Below, piece by piece: positions 1 through 8,719 of a stretch of DNA of 64,000 nucleotides. The first letter of the stretch is position 1; the number at the start of each line of letters is the position of its first letter. The stretch is taken from assembly GCA_947503285.1 (NCBI GenBank), contig CANNDD010000002.1, forward strand, positions 682,001-746,000, in the 5' to 3' direction. Below the pieces are notes generated by a model, which saw nothing but the letters and a program-made list of their open reading frames with translations, did not search any database and was not told the origin of the DNA. The translations under genes and the position numbers were made by a program. The DNA is from an uncultured Croceitalea sp. (GTDB lineage Bacteria > Bacteroidota > Bacteroidia > Flavobacteriales > Flavobacteriaceae).

Positions 1-288
1 GGGCACATTATCTTGTATCAGGTTTGGAAAATCGGTAGTCTTGAAGATGGAGTCAAGTTCTTTGGCCGAATATCCTGATGCATAGAGGGCCCCAACGATT
101 GCTCCCATACTGGTGCCTCCGATATAGTCGATTTTGATGCCTGCTTCTTCAATAACCTTCAATACGCCAATATGGGCCAACCCTTTGGCACCACCACCAC
201 TTAGCACTAGACCGATCTTAGGCCCGTCTTGAGCCCGAACAAAGTTGAGCAGGCCGAATACTACTAGAACTATTATTTTCTTTGACAT
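1..288 (-). CDS. Patatin-like phospholipase, N-terminal part (cut by window start)
   Basis: The reading frame is open from the ATG at 288 to the window edge, giving 96 residues. A short signal peptide ([20 protein letters not shown]) is followed by the patatin oxyanion loop 'LSGGGAKG' near residue 35 and the nucleophile elbow 'GGTSMG' near residue 65, where Ser is the catalytic serine of the Ser-Asp dyad. The family hydrolyses acyl esters of lipids. The Asp and the rest of the protein lie outside the window. The start is 9 bp after the uvrC stop on the same strand, so it is probably transcribed with uvrC. A periplasmic or outer-membrane location is inferred from the signal peptide; many Bacteroidota patatins carry a C-terminal barrel, which cannot be seen here. 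Confidence 0.88.
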   Translation of the reverse strand, partial: MSKKIIVLVVFGLLNFVRAQDGPKIGLVLSGGGAKGLAHIGVLKVIEEAGIKIDYIGGTSMGAIVGALYASGYSAKELDSIFKTTDFPNLIQDNVP

Positions 289-297
289 AGACTGATA

Positions 298-2082
298 TCA
301 ATGAAATGACTCAAAGACTTTTTTTGCTTTTGCCATACCAATGGATTTTGCCAAGGTATCAATTGATGCCTCTCGTATACGTTTCACACTCTTGAATTCT
401 TTCAAGAGTTGTTCAGCGGTTTTTTCGCCTATGCCCTCAATACCTTCGAGTTCTGAGTTTATGGCCGCGGCACTTCTTTTGTTTCGGTGAAATGTGATGC
501 CAAAGCGGTGGGCCTCATTGCGTAGCTGCTGAATGATCTTTAAGGTCTCTGATTTTTTATCCAAGTATAAAGGTATGGGATCATCGGGGAAATAAATTTC
601 CTCTAGTCGTTTGGCAATACCGATTATCGCTATTTTTCTTCGCAAGCCTAAAATATCCAAACTTTTTAAGGCAGAGGACAACTGCCCCTTACCACCGTCG
701 ATTACAATGAGTTGCGGCAACGATTCGCCTTCGTTCAATAGGCGTTTGTACCTTCGAAAAACCACCTCTTCCATAGATGCGAAATCATCTGGCCCGGTCA
801 CTGTTTTAATATTGAAGTGACGGTACTCTTTTTTTGAAGGTTTTCCATTTTTAAACACAACACATGCCGCAACAGGATTGCTCCCTTGAATATTCGAGTT
901 GTCAAAACATTCGATATGTACAGGTTCTTCAGAAAGCCTCAAATCACTTTTCATTTGGGCCATCACCCTTTTCGTATGGCGATCGGGATCGGTGATCTTT
1001 ATTTGTTTGAATCGGTCTTGTCGATAGAACTTGGCATTTCGAATTGACAAATCGAGTAACTTTCTTTTATCGCCAAGTTTAGGGAGTGTGATTTTCAAGT
1101 TCTCATCAAGTTCTACATGGAAAGGGAGGTAAATTTCTTTTGATACGGACTTAAAACGTTGTCTGATCTCAACTATGGCCAGCTGTAGCAATTCCGCATC
1201 GGTCTCGTCGAGCTTTTTCTTCACCTCTAAAGTGTGCGACCTGATAATGGAACCATGCGAAACTTGCAAATAATTGACATAGCCATATGATTCGTCGGAA
1301 AAAATGGAAAAAACATCGACATCGCTGATTTTTGGATTTACAATAGTCGATTTCACCTGATAACTTTCAAGCACTTCGATTTTTTCTTTGATGCGTTGCG
1401 CTTTTTCAAATTCCATCTCAGCGGCAAGCGCTTTCATTTGATGTTTGAAGTATTGTAATGAACTCTTGAAATTTCCTTTGATGATGTCACGTATATCATC
1501 GATTTGCTTGTGGTAGGCATCGGCCGATTGTAGTCCCTCGCAGGGCCCTTTGCAATTGCCTAAATGAAATTCGAGGCAACGCTTGTACTTGCCGGCACTT
1601 ATTTTTTCATGCAACAGATCGTAATTACAGGTTCTGAGCGGATAGACACTTCTGATAAGATCAAGCAGCGTTTTGACCGTTTTCATACTGGTATAAGGCC
1701 CAAAGTATTCCGATCCATCCTTGATTACTTTTCTCGTAGGAAAAATTCTTGGAAAACGCTCATTTTTAATACAGATCCAAGGGTATGTCTTATCATCCCT
1801 CAGCAAGACATTATACCTGGGCTGATGTTTTTTAATGAGACTGTTTTCGAGTAAAAGTGCATCAGATTCAGTGGCTACGACAATATGCCTGATAAGATTG
1901 ACTTTTTTGACCATTACTCTGGTCTTGCCATACTCATGTTTTTTTGTAAAATAAGATGAGACACGTTTTTTTAGGTTTTTAGCCTTGCCGACATATAATA
2001 TCTTATCATTGCCATCATAAAATTGGTATACCCCGGGGTTGGTCGGTAACGCGCTCAATTGGACTTCTATAGGTACTGGCAT
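298..2082 (-). CDS. uvrC: Excinuclease ABC subunit C
   Basis: This is the 594-residue UvrC nuclease, which cuts damaged DNA on both sides of the lesion after UvrA/UvrB loading. The N-terminal GIY-YIG domain shows 'GVYQF' and 'ILYVGKAKNLKKR' (residues about 18-42). A cysteine set follows ('RTCNYDLL', 'RCLEF', 'GNCKGPC', residues about 150-182), then a UVR helical hairpin (about 210-240, 'AAEMEFEKAQRIKEKIE'). The RNase H-like second nuclease domain includes 'IECFDNSNIQG' and 'IVIDGGKGQLSSA'. Tandem helix-hairpin-helix motifs end the protein ('GIEGIGEKTAEQLL'). Length is normal for the family and all expected domains are present. A patatin gene follows 9 bp downstream. Confidence 0.97.
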   Translation of the reverse strand: MPVPIEVQLSALPTNPGVYQFYDGNDKILYVGKAKNLKKRVSSYFTKKHEYGKTRVMVKKVNLIRHIVVATESDALLLENSLIKKHQPRYNVLLRDDKTYPWICIKNERFPRIFPTRKVIKDGSEYFGPYTSMKTVKTLLDLIRSVYPLRTCNYDLLHEKISAGKYKRCLEFHLGNCKGPCEGLQSADAYHKQIDDIRDIIKGNFKSSLQYFKHQMKALAAEMEFEKAQRIKEKIEVLESYQVKSTIVNPKISDVDVFSIFSDESYGYVNYLQVSHGSIIRSHTLEVKKKLDETDAELLQLAIVEIRQRFKSVSKEIYLPFHVELDENLKITLPKLGDKRKLLDLSIRNAKFYRQDRFKQIKITDPDRHTKRVMAQMKSDLRLSEEPVHIECFDNSNIQGSNPVAACVVFKNGKPSKKEYRHFNIKTVTGPDDFASMEEVVFRRYKRLLNEGESLPQLIVIDGGKGQLSSALKSLDILGLRRKIAIIGIAKRLEEIYFPDDPIPLYLDKKSETLKIIQQLRNEAHRFGITFHRNKRSAAAINSELEGIEGIGEKTAEQLLKEFKSVKRIREASIDTLAKSIGMAKAKKVFESFH

Positions 2083-2337
2083 GAGTATTTGACGAAAGCG
2101 TATTTATTAAAGGTGAAATTACTATGTTTTTTAAACATTGCCGGTTTTGACACTACTAAATGTTCTAAACCAACAATTACCTTAATTGTTCTAAGGTTTT
2201 TCCGCAATTGAATTGTCACCCATATTTGGGTTCGTTAAATTTTTTATAAAAATTGTGCATTTCAACGATAAAAAAATGCATTTCATAGGACATTTAGAAA
2301 AAAAATTGCTATTTTTAATTCAAATTAAGGTTAACAA

Positions 2338-2424
2338 ATGGAAAATTATTTAATTGTATTGGGCATGTACTTGATTTTGATGTTATTCTTCAAAATTTAT
2401 TTTGCCGCATCGACTAGAGAGTAG
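2338..2424 (+). CDS. Candidate 28-residue membrane miniprotein
   Basis: An ATG at 2338 opens a 28-codon frame: a hydrophobic helix 'ENYLIVLGMYLILMLFFKIY' followed by a short polar tail (FAASTRE) and TAG. It lies alone in the gap between uvrC (divergent) and the 5-formyl-THF cyclo-ligase gene (2473). A TATTTTTA stretch at 2310-2317 resembles the Bacteroidota -7 element, but no well-spaced TTG precedes it. The composition is that of a single-pass inner-membrane miniprotein. I do not recognise a family and the frame could be chance. Nothing else was seen in 2083-2337 apart from AT-rich DNA. Confidence 0.4.
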   Translation: MENYLIVLGMYLILMLFFKIYFAASTRE

Positions 2425-2472
2425 TTTTTGTTCCCCAAAGACCTACCCAATTTTACCTATCTACTTCCGTAG

Positions 2473-3033
2473 ATGACGAAAGAAGAACTTAGATTAGCAT
2501 ACCGGAAAAAGAGAGACCTACTTGATTCCAGTTTAATTGAAAGTCATAGTTTAGAAATAGCCAATAGGTTGCTTGCTTTACCTATATGGAATTTTTCTTT
2601 TTACCATATTTTCTTATCCATTATTTCAAATAAAGAAGTCGATACTACTTCCATACTTACGGTACTTCAAGGGAAAGACAAGAATATCGTTGTTCCAAAG
2701 ATGATTGCTAACGGCCTACTTCAAAATTACCTATTGACGGATAGCACGATTTTAATATCCAACACATTGAATATTCCTGAGCCAGTTGATGGGATTAGGA
2801 TTGATGAACCTAAAATAGACGTTGTTTTTATACCCCTATTGGCATTCGATAAAATGGGAAATCGCGTTGGCTATGGCAAAGGATACTATGATACCTTTTT
2901 GAAAAAATGTAAATCAGGCGTAATTAAAGTAGGATTGTCCTTTTTTGAAGCCGAATCAAAGATTAATGACACCAACGAATACGATGTTCCGCTAGATTAT
3001 TGTGTCACCCCAGAAAAAGTGTATAAATTCTAA
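2473..3033 (+). CDS. 5-formyltetrahydrofolate cyclo-ligase
   Basis: The 186-residue protein converts 5-formyl-THF to 5,10-methenyl-THF with ATP, recycling folate in the cytoplasm. The family signature is near the C-terminus: 'VVFIPLLAFDKMGNRVGYGKG' region followed by 'GYYDTFL' (residues about 116-143), the ATP/folate-binding glycine motif. The N-terminus 'KEELRLAYRKKRDLL' is the usual basic first helix. Length is normal. It is convergent with lspA, and the two coding regions overlap by 4 bp at their stop codons (3030-3033), so no separate terminator exists between them. Confidence 0.94.
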   Translation: MTKEELRLAYRKKRDLLDSSLIESHSLEIANRLLALPIWNFSFYHIFLSIISNKEVDTTSILTVLQGKDKNIVVPKMIANGLLQNYLLTDSTILISNTLNIPEPVDGIRIDEPKIDVVFIPLLAFDKMGNRVGYGKGYYDTFLKKCKSGVIKVGLSFFEAESKINDTNEYDVPLDYCVTPEKVYKF

Positions 3034-3653
3034 TGCCCTACTTTGGCGAAGGCCTTTTTATTGAAAAAGATCAAGATACCTACCCCAGTGCTGATTGCAG
3101 TATCCGCAATATTGAAAATTGGGTCGAAAAAAGAAAAATTGTTCCCTCCGATTATTGGAAACCAAGAAGGCCATGTGGCATTTTTAATGATAGGAAAATA
3201 TAGCATGTCCACCACCTTTCCATAAAATAGCTTACCGTAGGGTTCTTCTGAAAATAAAGTGGCTACTTCATTGTAACTGTCATTAAAGATTACCCCGTAG
3301 AAAATAGAGTCTATGATATTGCCCAAAGCACCAGCAAAAATTAGGGAGACCGCTAAAATCAAAACCTTCGGGGACTTCTTTTGAATAATGTCATACAACC
3401 AATAACCGATACCACAAATGGCAAAAAGGCGAAAGATGGTTAAAATCAATTTACCGGCAGAATCTGAAATGGGTAGAATATCACTTAGCTTGGTTCCCCA
3501 AGCAGCTCCTTCATTTTCAATGAAAAGTATTTTGAACCAACTGAATACCTCTATGGACTCTTGGTATAGAAAATGTGTTTTGATATAAATTTTACTCAGC
3601 TGATCAATAAGTAAAATTATACTGATTAAAATAAGGGATCTTTTTAAATTCAT
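3030..3653 (-). CDS. lspA: Signal peptidase II (prolipoprotein peptidase)
   Basis: LspA cleaves the signal peptide of diacylated prolipoproteins in the inner membrane. The 207-residue sequence has four hydrophobic segments and the conserved motifs 'IENEGAAWG' (residues about 45-53), 'GNIIDSIFYG' (about 110-119, catalytic Asp) and 'FNIADTAISTG' (about 180-190, second catalytic Asp). It is longer than the ~160-residue E. coli enzyme because of loop insertions around residues 55-75 and 125-165, as is common in Bacteroidota. It lies downstream of the DksA-like and DUF genes on the same strand, and many lipoproteins in this window would be its substrates. Confidence 0.95.
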   Translation of the reverse strand: MNLKRSLILISIILLIDQLSKIYIKTHFLYQESIEVFSWFKILFIENEGAAWGTKLSDILPISDSAGKLILTIFRLFAICGIGYWLYDIIQKKSPKVLILAVSLIFAGALGNIIDSIFYGVIFNDSYNEVATLFSEEPYGKLFYGKVVDMLYFPIIKNATWPSWFPIIGGNNFSFFDPIFNIADTAISTGVGILIFFNKKAFAKVGH

Positions 3654-3686
3654 TTTTTACATACGAATTGGGCAAAAGTAGCTATA

Positions 3687-4310
3687 TTATTTTGGATTAC
3701 TTACAACGATATTGCCTTCAATGGACTTCAGCGAATAACTAAAATTACCTTTTGGTAGGTCCGCTATTTCCACCATTCCATAAGCACTTCTGGCATCAAT
3801 CATTCCTGCTGGGGTTATCACATGAATATTACCTTTTTGGGTCTTGACTTCGACGGTCTCGGAAACATCTTGTAAAATACAGTCACCCTCTGCCAAAGTA
3901 ACTTTTAGGTTGCGGTACTTTCCAGAACCCGTAACATTGGTATTCGTGCCATATATAGTGACATTACTATATTCAGGGATGATGATATCCAATTTAATGG
4001 AAATTACCTTGTGCGCACTTAATTTGTCATTCGGAGCGATAAAATTGGGCAAAAAATCGGTGCTTAAGAAAACATTTTGTCCGTCTTCTTCTATCCTTAC
4101 TACTAAATCTTTGGCATATTCACCTTCAATAAAGGCCTTGACACGCAATTCTTGACTATCAGCAGTATGGAATTTTACTTCATAGCAGTTTTTAGTATCA
4201 ACCTGGATAAATCTTGTATCTGGATTTGTCAGGATTTTTCGAACCACCTTTTGACCCAATACGAGACTTGAGAAAAAGAAAAGGACCAAAAAAGAACCGA
4301 AAACCTTCAT
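3687..4310 (-). CDS. Secreted beta-rich protein, DUF2807/DUF4097-like
   Basis: This 207-residue protein begins with a signal peptide (MKVFGSFLVLFFFSSLVLGQ) and continues as short beta-strand segments. The pattern 'VEVKTQKGNIHV' and 'IEGNIVVSNPK' at the C-terminus resembles the right-handed beta-solenoid of DUF4097/DUF2807 (putative adhesin head) proteins. It is an exported protein of unknown role. It lies between the DksA-like gene (upstream, with a terminator between them) and lspA 33 bp downstream on the same strand. The family assignment is inferred from pattern only. Confidence 0.6.
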   Translation of the reverse strand: MKVFGSFLVLFFFSSLVLGQKVVRKILTNPDTRFIQVDTKNCYEVKFHTADSQELRVKAFIEGEYAKDLVVRIEEDGQNVFLSTDFLPNFIAPNDKLSAHKVISIKLDIIIPEYSNVTIYGTNTNVTGSGKYRNLKVTLAEGDCILQDVSETVEVKTQKGNIHVITPAGMIDARSAYGMVEIADLPKGNFSYSLKSIEGNIVVSNPK

Positions 4311-4314
4311 TTAC

Positions 4315-4339
4315 AAAAAAAACGCCCTAAGGCGTTTTA
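4315..4339 (-). terminator. Rho-independent terminator after the DksA-like gene
   Basis: On the minus strand an 8-bp stem (AAAACGCC / GGCGTTTT) with loop TTAG is followed by a run of T. It starts within 3 bp of the stop codon of the DksA-like gene, so it should end that transcript (and ileS if co-transcribed) before the DUF2807-like gene. Confidence 0.8.
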
Positions 4340-4723
4340 TTATTTTTGCATATTTTTTGCCTCAATGCTCAAGGTGGCGTGCGGTACTAGTTTCAAGCGT
4401 TCTTTATTGATAAGTTTTCCGGTAACGCGACATATACCATAAGTCTTGTTTTCAATACGCAAAAGGGCGTTTTTTAAATCACGGATAAATTTTTCTTGAC
4501 GAATGGCCAATTGGGTATTGGCTTCTTTGCTCATGGTCTCAGAACCTTCTTCAAATGCCTTAAAAGTAGGTGAGGTATCATCGGTACCATTATTGCCATC
4601 GTTCATATAGGCACTTTTCAATAATTCTAAGTGACTTTGCGCTTTTTCGATTTTTTCTTCAATCAAAGTCTTGAACTCCCCAAGGTCTTTGTCTGAATAT
4701 CTAATTTTTAAATCTTCTGCCAT
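4340..4723 (-). CDS. TraR/DksA-family protein
   Basis: The 127-residue protein has a long charged N-terminal coiled-coil hairpin (residues about 10-95) and a C-terminal globular end containing 'TYGICRVTGKLINKERLKLV'. In classical DksA this end is a four-Cys zinc finger. Here only one Cys (GICRVTG) remains, which is usual in Bacteroidota homologues as far as I recall. DksA-type proteins bind the RNA polymerase secondary channel and alter promoter response; that role is inferred by family. The gene starts 3 bp after the ileS stop on the same strand, so the two are likely co-transcribed, and a terminator abuts its own stop codon. Confidence 0.85.
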   Translation of the reverse strand: MAEDLKIRYSDKDLGEFKTLIEEKIEKAQSHLELLKSAYMNDGNNGTDDTSPTFKAFEEGSETMSKEANTQLAIRQEKFIRDLKNALLRIENKTYGICRVTGKLINKERLKLVPHATLSIEAKNMQK

Positions 4724-4726
4724 TTT

Positions 4727-7700
4727 TTAATGTTTTTGGATAAACAATTTAGTGTTCACGTCATCAAAGGCAACTTCAATACCCTTTTCTAGATGATCTT
4801 CATATTTCAATTCTGCGGTTAGCGTCTCACTTTTTAAATACTGTTCATTCTTGGCGATGGCATTTTCAATATGCCCATCTTTTAAAATACTAAGGTCGAT
4901 TTTATCGGTTACTTCAAAACCGGATTCTTTTCGCAGGTTTTGAATTCGATTGACCAGTTCCCTAGCGATGCCCTCATTTTTAAGATTCTCGTCAATGGTA
5001 ATATCCAATGCAACGGTCAAAGGTCCAGAACTTGCTACTAACCACCCCTCGATATCCTGCGAGGTGATTTCTACATCTGACAACTGTAAAATAATACTTT
5101 TATTTTCTAATTGCACCGATAATTCGCCTTCTTGCTCGATTTTTTGGATATCACCTTGTTCCAACGTATTGATCGCATTGGCGACCAGCTTCATCTCTTT
5201 GCCAAATTTTGGGCCTAGAACCTTAAAATTAGGCTTGATTTGTTTGACGAGGATTTCTGAGGCGTCATCCATTAATTCTATGGTTTTAACGTTTACCTCT
5301 GATTTGATCAAATCGGATACTGCCTCAATCTCATTACGTTGCCCTTGGTTTAGCACCGGGATCATTATTTTATGTAAGGGCTGGCGGACCTTGATTTTTT
5401 CCTTTTGTCTAATGGAAAGTACCAACGAGGAAATTTTTTGCGCGGTTTGCATTTTGCGCTCGAGGCCGTCGTCTACCATGGTTTGATCAAACTTTGGAAA
5501 TTCAGCCAAATGAACACTTTCAAAACCTTCTTTTTTGGTTACGGCATCCAAATCAGTATAGAGCCTGTCCATAAAAAATGGCGCAATTGGTGCGGCTAGC
5601 TTTGCGACCGTCTGTAAACAGGTGAACAAGGTTTGGTAAGCGGCAATTTTATCGTGCTGATAGTCTCCTTTCCAAAAGCGCCTTCTACTTAATCTCACAT
5701 ACCAATTACTGAGGTTTTCTTGAACAAAATCAGCAATAAGCCTTGCCGCTTTTGTGGGCTCGTAATCATTATAAGCTTCATCAACCCTTCTAATAACGCT
5801 ATGGAGCTCAGATAGTATCCATTGGTCAAGTTCGGGTCTTTCATCTATTATGATGGTAGCCTCGGCATATGAAAAGCCATCGATGTTCGCGTACAATGAA
5901 AAGAACGAATAGGTGTTGTACAAGGTGCCAAAAAACTTACGCTTTACTTCAATGACACCGTCTAAGTCGAACTTCAGATTGTCCCATGGGTTGGCATTTG
6001 AGATCATGTACCATCTTATGGCGTCTGCCCCATGCTCTGGCAATGTAACAAAAGGGTCTACCGCGTTACCCAAACGTTTTGACATTTTCTTGCCCTCTTT
6101 GTCCAATACAAGACCGTTTGAAACCACGTTTTTATAGGCTACGGAATCAAAGACCATGGTGCCAATGGCATGCAGGGTATAGAACCAGCCTCTTGTTTGA
6201 TCAACACCCTCTGCGATAAAATCAGCCGGAAACGTTTCGTTATTGTCTATGAAGTTTTTGTTTTCAAAGGGATAATGCCATTGTGCATAAGGCATGGACC
6301 CACTATCAAACCAAACATCGATGAGGTCGGATTCCCGCTTCATGGGTTTGCCTGATGCCGACACCAATGTAATCTGGTCTACAATATTTTTATGCAGGTC
6401 GATTTTGTCATAGTTGGCCTCGCTCATATCACCCACCACGAAATCTTCGAAAATATCCTTCTCAAGTATTCCTGTGGAAACCGCTTTTGCCATTTCTTTT
6501 TTCAGCTCTTCCACAGAGCCGATCATAATTTCCTCTGAGCCATCTTCGGTACGCCATATGGGAAGCGGAATGCCCCAATAACGAGAACGGGAAAGGTTCC
6601 AATCATTGGCATTGGCCAACCAGTTGCCAAAACGCCCTTCCCCAGTGGATTTCGGTTTCCAATTAATGGTTTCGTTTAGTTCGAACATGCGGTCTTTAAT
6701 GTCAGTGACTTTAATAAACCACGAATCCAATGGATAGTATAGAATAGGCTTATCGGTACGCCAACAGTTCGGATAACTGTGTAGGTATTTCTCAACCTTA
6801 AATGCCTTATTTTCTTCTTTTAGTTTAATCGCCAATTCTACATCAATGGAACGCTCTGGGGCATCGCCATCATCATAATATTCGTTTTTGACATACTTGC
6901 CACCAAACTCTTTTAGTTCTGGTCTGAACCTACCCTGTAAATCCACCAGGGGAACGGGGTTGTCGTTTTCATCTAAAACCAACATTGGTGGTACTTCGGG
7001 TTTCGCCTGTTTTGCAACGAGGGCATCATCGGCCCCAAAAGTCGGGGCGGTATGAACAATACCCGTACCATCTTCAGTGGTCACAAAATCACCGGCGATT
7101 ACACGAAATGCGTTTTCAGCGTTTTGATAGGGTTGAACATAGTTAATTAATTGCTCATATCGAATTCCCACCAAATCGGAACCTTTGGCTTGGGTAAGCA
7201 TCTGGTAAGGTATCTTTTTATCCCCTTCTTTAAAGTTCGTAAAATCTTCTTGGCTTTCAGTTTCAAAATATTTCCCTGAAAATTGTTTGCCCACTAAGGC
7301 TTTTGCCAAGACGACGTTGATGGGCTCAAAGGTATATTGGTTAAAGGTCTTTACCAGTACATAATCAATCTTGGGTCCGACTGTCAATGCCGTATTCGAA
7401 GGTAAGGTCCAGGGTGTGGTCGTCCAGGCTAAAAAATATAAGTCTCCTTCAATACCCCTTAGGGCATCTGGCAACATTTCTTTTTTAGCTTTAAACTGCG
7501 CCGTTACCGTGGTATCGGTTACATCTTGGTAGGTTCCGGGTTGGTTCAGTTCATGGGAGCTTAATCCGGTACCCGCTTTAGGGGAGTAGGGTTGAATGGT
7601 ATATCCTTTATAAATAAGCCCTTTATCATGGATTTGTTTTAAAAGCCACCAAACCGATTCCATGTATTTAGGCTTGAACGTGATGTAGGGATCTTCCATA

Positions 7701-8128
7701 TCGACCCAATACCCCACTTTTTCGGTCATATCGTTCCAGACATCGGTATAACGCATGACCGCTTTTTTACAGGCGGCATTATATGCTTCAACACTTATTT
7801 TCGTACCAATGTCTTCTTTGGTAATGCCCAGCTCTTTCTCTACGCCGAGTTCAATGGGCAAGCCATGGGTGTCCCAACCTGCCTTTCGCTTTACTTGAAA
7901 GCCTTTCATGGTTTTATACCTGGGGAAAATATCCTTTATGGTACGTGCCATCACATGATGGATACCCGGCATACCATTTGCAGATGGGGGACCTTCGTAA
8001 AAGACATAATTCGGCTTGCCTTCGCGGGTGTCCACGCTCTTTTCGAAGATGTTGTTTTCCTTCCAATAGGCCAAGATTTCATCGGCAATCTTCGGTAGGT
8101 CCAATCCTTTATATTCTGCAAACTTCAT
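4727..8128 (-). CDS. ileS: Isoleucyl-tRNA synthetase
   Basis: A class I aminoacyl-tRNA synthetase of 1133 residues that charges tRNA-Ile. The HIGH-equivalent motif is 'PPSANGMPGIHH' (residues about 47-58), the editing CP1 domain contains 'AWTTTPWTLPSNTAL' (about 233-247) and 'GTGIVHTAPTFGADD', and the catalytic loop is 'KKMSKRLGNAVDP' (about 680). An anticodon-binding helical domain follows, plus a long C-terminal extension typical of the eukaryote-like, larger IleS type, which often lacks the C-terminal zinc site. Length fits that class. No T-box leader was seen upstream. The DksA-like gene follows 3 bp downstream. Confidence 0.97.
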   Translation of the reverse strand: MKFAEYKGLDLPKIADEILAYWKENNIFEKSVDTREGKPNYVFYEGPPSANGMPGIHHVMARTIKDIFPRYKTMKGFQVKRKAGWDTHGLPIELGVEKELGITKEDIGTKISVEAYNAACKKAVMRYTDVWNDMTEKVGYWVDMEDPYITFKPKYMESVWWLLKQIHDKGLIYKGYTIQPYSPKAGTGLSSHELNQPGTYQDVTDTTVTAQFKAKKEMLPDALRGIEGDLYFLAWTTTPWTLPSNTALTVGPKIDYVLVKTFNQYTFEPINVVLAKALVGKQFSGKYFETESQEDFTNFKEGDKKIPYQMLTQAKGSDLVGIRYEQLINYVQPYQNAENAFRVIAGDFVTTEDGTGIVHTAPTFGADDALVAKQAKPEVPPMLVLDENDNPVPLVDLQGRFRPELKEFGGKYVKNEYYDDGDAPERSIDVELAIKLKEENKAFKVEKYLHSYPNCWRTDKPILYYPLDSWFIKVTDIKDRMFELNETINWKPKSTGEGRFGNWLANANDWNLSRSRYWGIPLPIWRTEDGSEEIMIGSVEELKKEMAKAVSTGILEKDIFEDFVVGDMSEANYDKIDLHKNIVDQITLVSASGKPMKRESDLIDVWFDSGSMPYAQWHYPFENKNFIDNNETFPADFIAEGVDQTRGWFYTLHAIGTMVFDSVAYKNVVSNGLVLDKEGKKMSKRLGNAVDPFVTLPEHGADAIRWYMISNANPWDNLKFDLDGVIEVKRKFFGTLYNTYSFFSLYANIDGFSYAEATIIIDERPELDQWILSELHSVIRRVDEAYNDYEPTKAARLIADFVQENLSNWYVRLSRRRFWKGDYQHDKIAAYQTLFTCLQTVAKLAAPIAPFFMDRLYTDLDAVTKKEGFESVHLAEFPKFDQTMVDDGLERKMQTAQKISSLVLSIRQKEKIKVRQPLHKIMIPVLNQGQRNEIEAVSDLIKSEVNVKTIELMDDASEILVKQIKPNFKVLGPKFGKEMKLVANAINTLEQGDIQKIEQEGELSVQLENKSIILQLSDVEITSQDIEGWLVASSGPLTVALDITIDENLKNEGIARELVNRIQNLRKESGFEVTDKIDLSILKDGHIENAIAKNEQYLKSETLTAELKYEDHLEKGIEVAFDDVNTKLFIQKH

Positions 8129-8226
8129 AAAGCGTTCCTTCTGGATTTACAAGTTTGCAAAAATAAAAATTTAGATGGAATTTAATGGTATTCAGTGACC
8201 TAAAACACTTTAGAGGTGTCTTACTA

Positions 8227-8256
8227 TTGATGAGATACGTCTAAAACCTATTTTTG
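8227..8256 (+). promoter_or_regulatory. Bacteroidota-type promoter for the repeat lipoprotein
   Basis: TTG at 8227-8229, a spacer of exactly 19 bp, then TATTTTTG at 8249-8256, which matches the Bacteroidota consensus TTG-N19-TAnnTTTG. The expected start site is near 8262, leaving a leader of about 35 nt before the ATG at 8297. Confidence 0.7.
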
Positions 8257-8296
8257 AACGTAGCTATAGCGATTATAAACACTTAAAACCTTAAAA

Positions 8297-8665
8297 ATGA
8301 AAAAAGTAGTATTGGCTTTTTTGGCCTTAACGATGACAACATCAGTATTGGTTTCATGTAAAGAAGCTACGAAAAAGGCCGAAGATGCTGCCGAAGCAAC
8401 TGAAAATGCTCTTGAAGAGGCAGGTGAAAACCTTAAAGAAGCCGGAACGGAAGCCATGGACAAGGCAAAAGAAGCTGGTGAAGATATGAAAGAGGCTGGC
8501 GAGCAGGCGATGGACAGTATCAAAAAAGCAGGTGAAAACCTTAAGGAAGGTGCCGAAAAAATGGGTGAAGATGCCAAAGATGCGGTAAACAAAGCAGGTG
8601 AAGAGGTTAAAGATGCTGCAAATAAAGCAGCAAAAGAGGTAGAGGAAGCCACCGACGATCATTAA
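8297..8665 (+). CDS. Small lipoprotein of amphipathic, charged repeats
   Basis: A 122-residue lipoprotein. The signal peptide ends in the lipobox 'SVLVSC' (Cys about residue 21). The mature part is almost entirely Ala/Glu/Lys/Asp/Gly in roughly 11-residue units such as 'EEAGENLKEAG', 'KEAGEDMKEAG' and 'KKAGENLKEG', with no tryptophan and few hydrophobic residues beyond Ala, Val, Leu and Met. The pattern is that of an extended amphipathic helix, like LEA/YtxH/apolipoprotein-type proteins. It sits alone between its own promoter and a strong terminator, so it is probably a highly expressed monocistronic gene. Envelope stress or spacer roles are only guesses. Confidence 0.85.
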   Translation: MKKVVLAFLALTMTTSVLVSCKEATKKAEDAAEATENALEEAGENLKEAGTEAMDKAKEAGEDMKEAGEQAMDSIKKAGENLKEGAEKMGEDAKDAVNKAGEEVKDAANKAAKEVEEATDDH

Positions 8666-8687
8666 CCGATATTCGTATTAGAAGCAT

Positions 8688-8719
8688 AAGCCCTGGTCTT
8701 CAATGATCGGGGCTTTTTT
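8688..8719 (+). terminator. Rho-independent terminator after the repeat lipoprotein
   Basis: An 11-bp stem (AAGCCCTGGTC / GATCGGGGCTT, with G-T pairs) with loop TTCAAT is followed by TTTTT. It lies 22 bp after the lipoprotein stop and abuts the end of the convergent TonB receptor gene. Confidence 0.85.

Noticed and set aside
8129-8226. T-box or other riboswitch upstream of ileS
   Set aside because: No conserved T-box sequence or specifier stem; the group does not normally use T-boxes.
8248-8662. Minus-strand frames of 134 and 102 codons opposite the repeat lipoprotein
   Set aside because: They mirror the low-complexity codons of the plus-strand gene, which has a promoter, lipobox and terminator.
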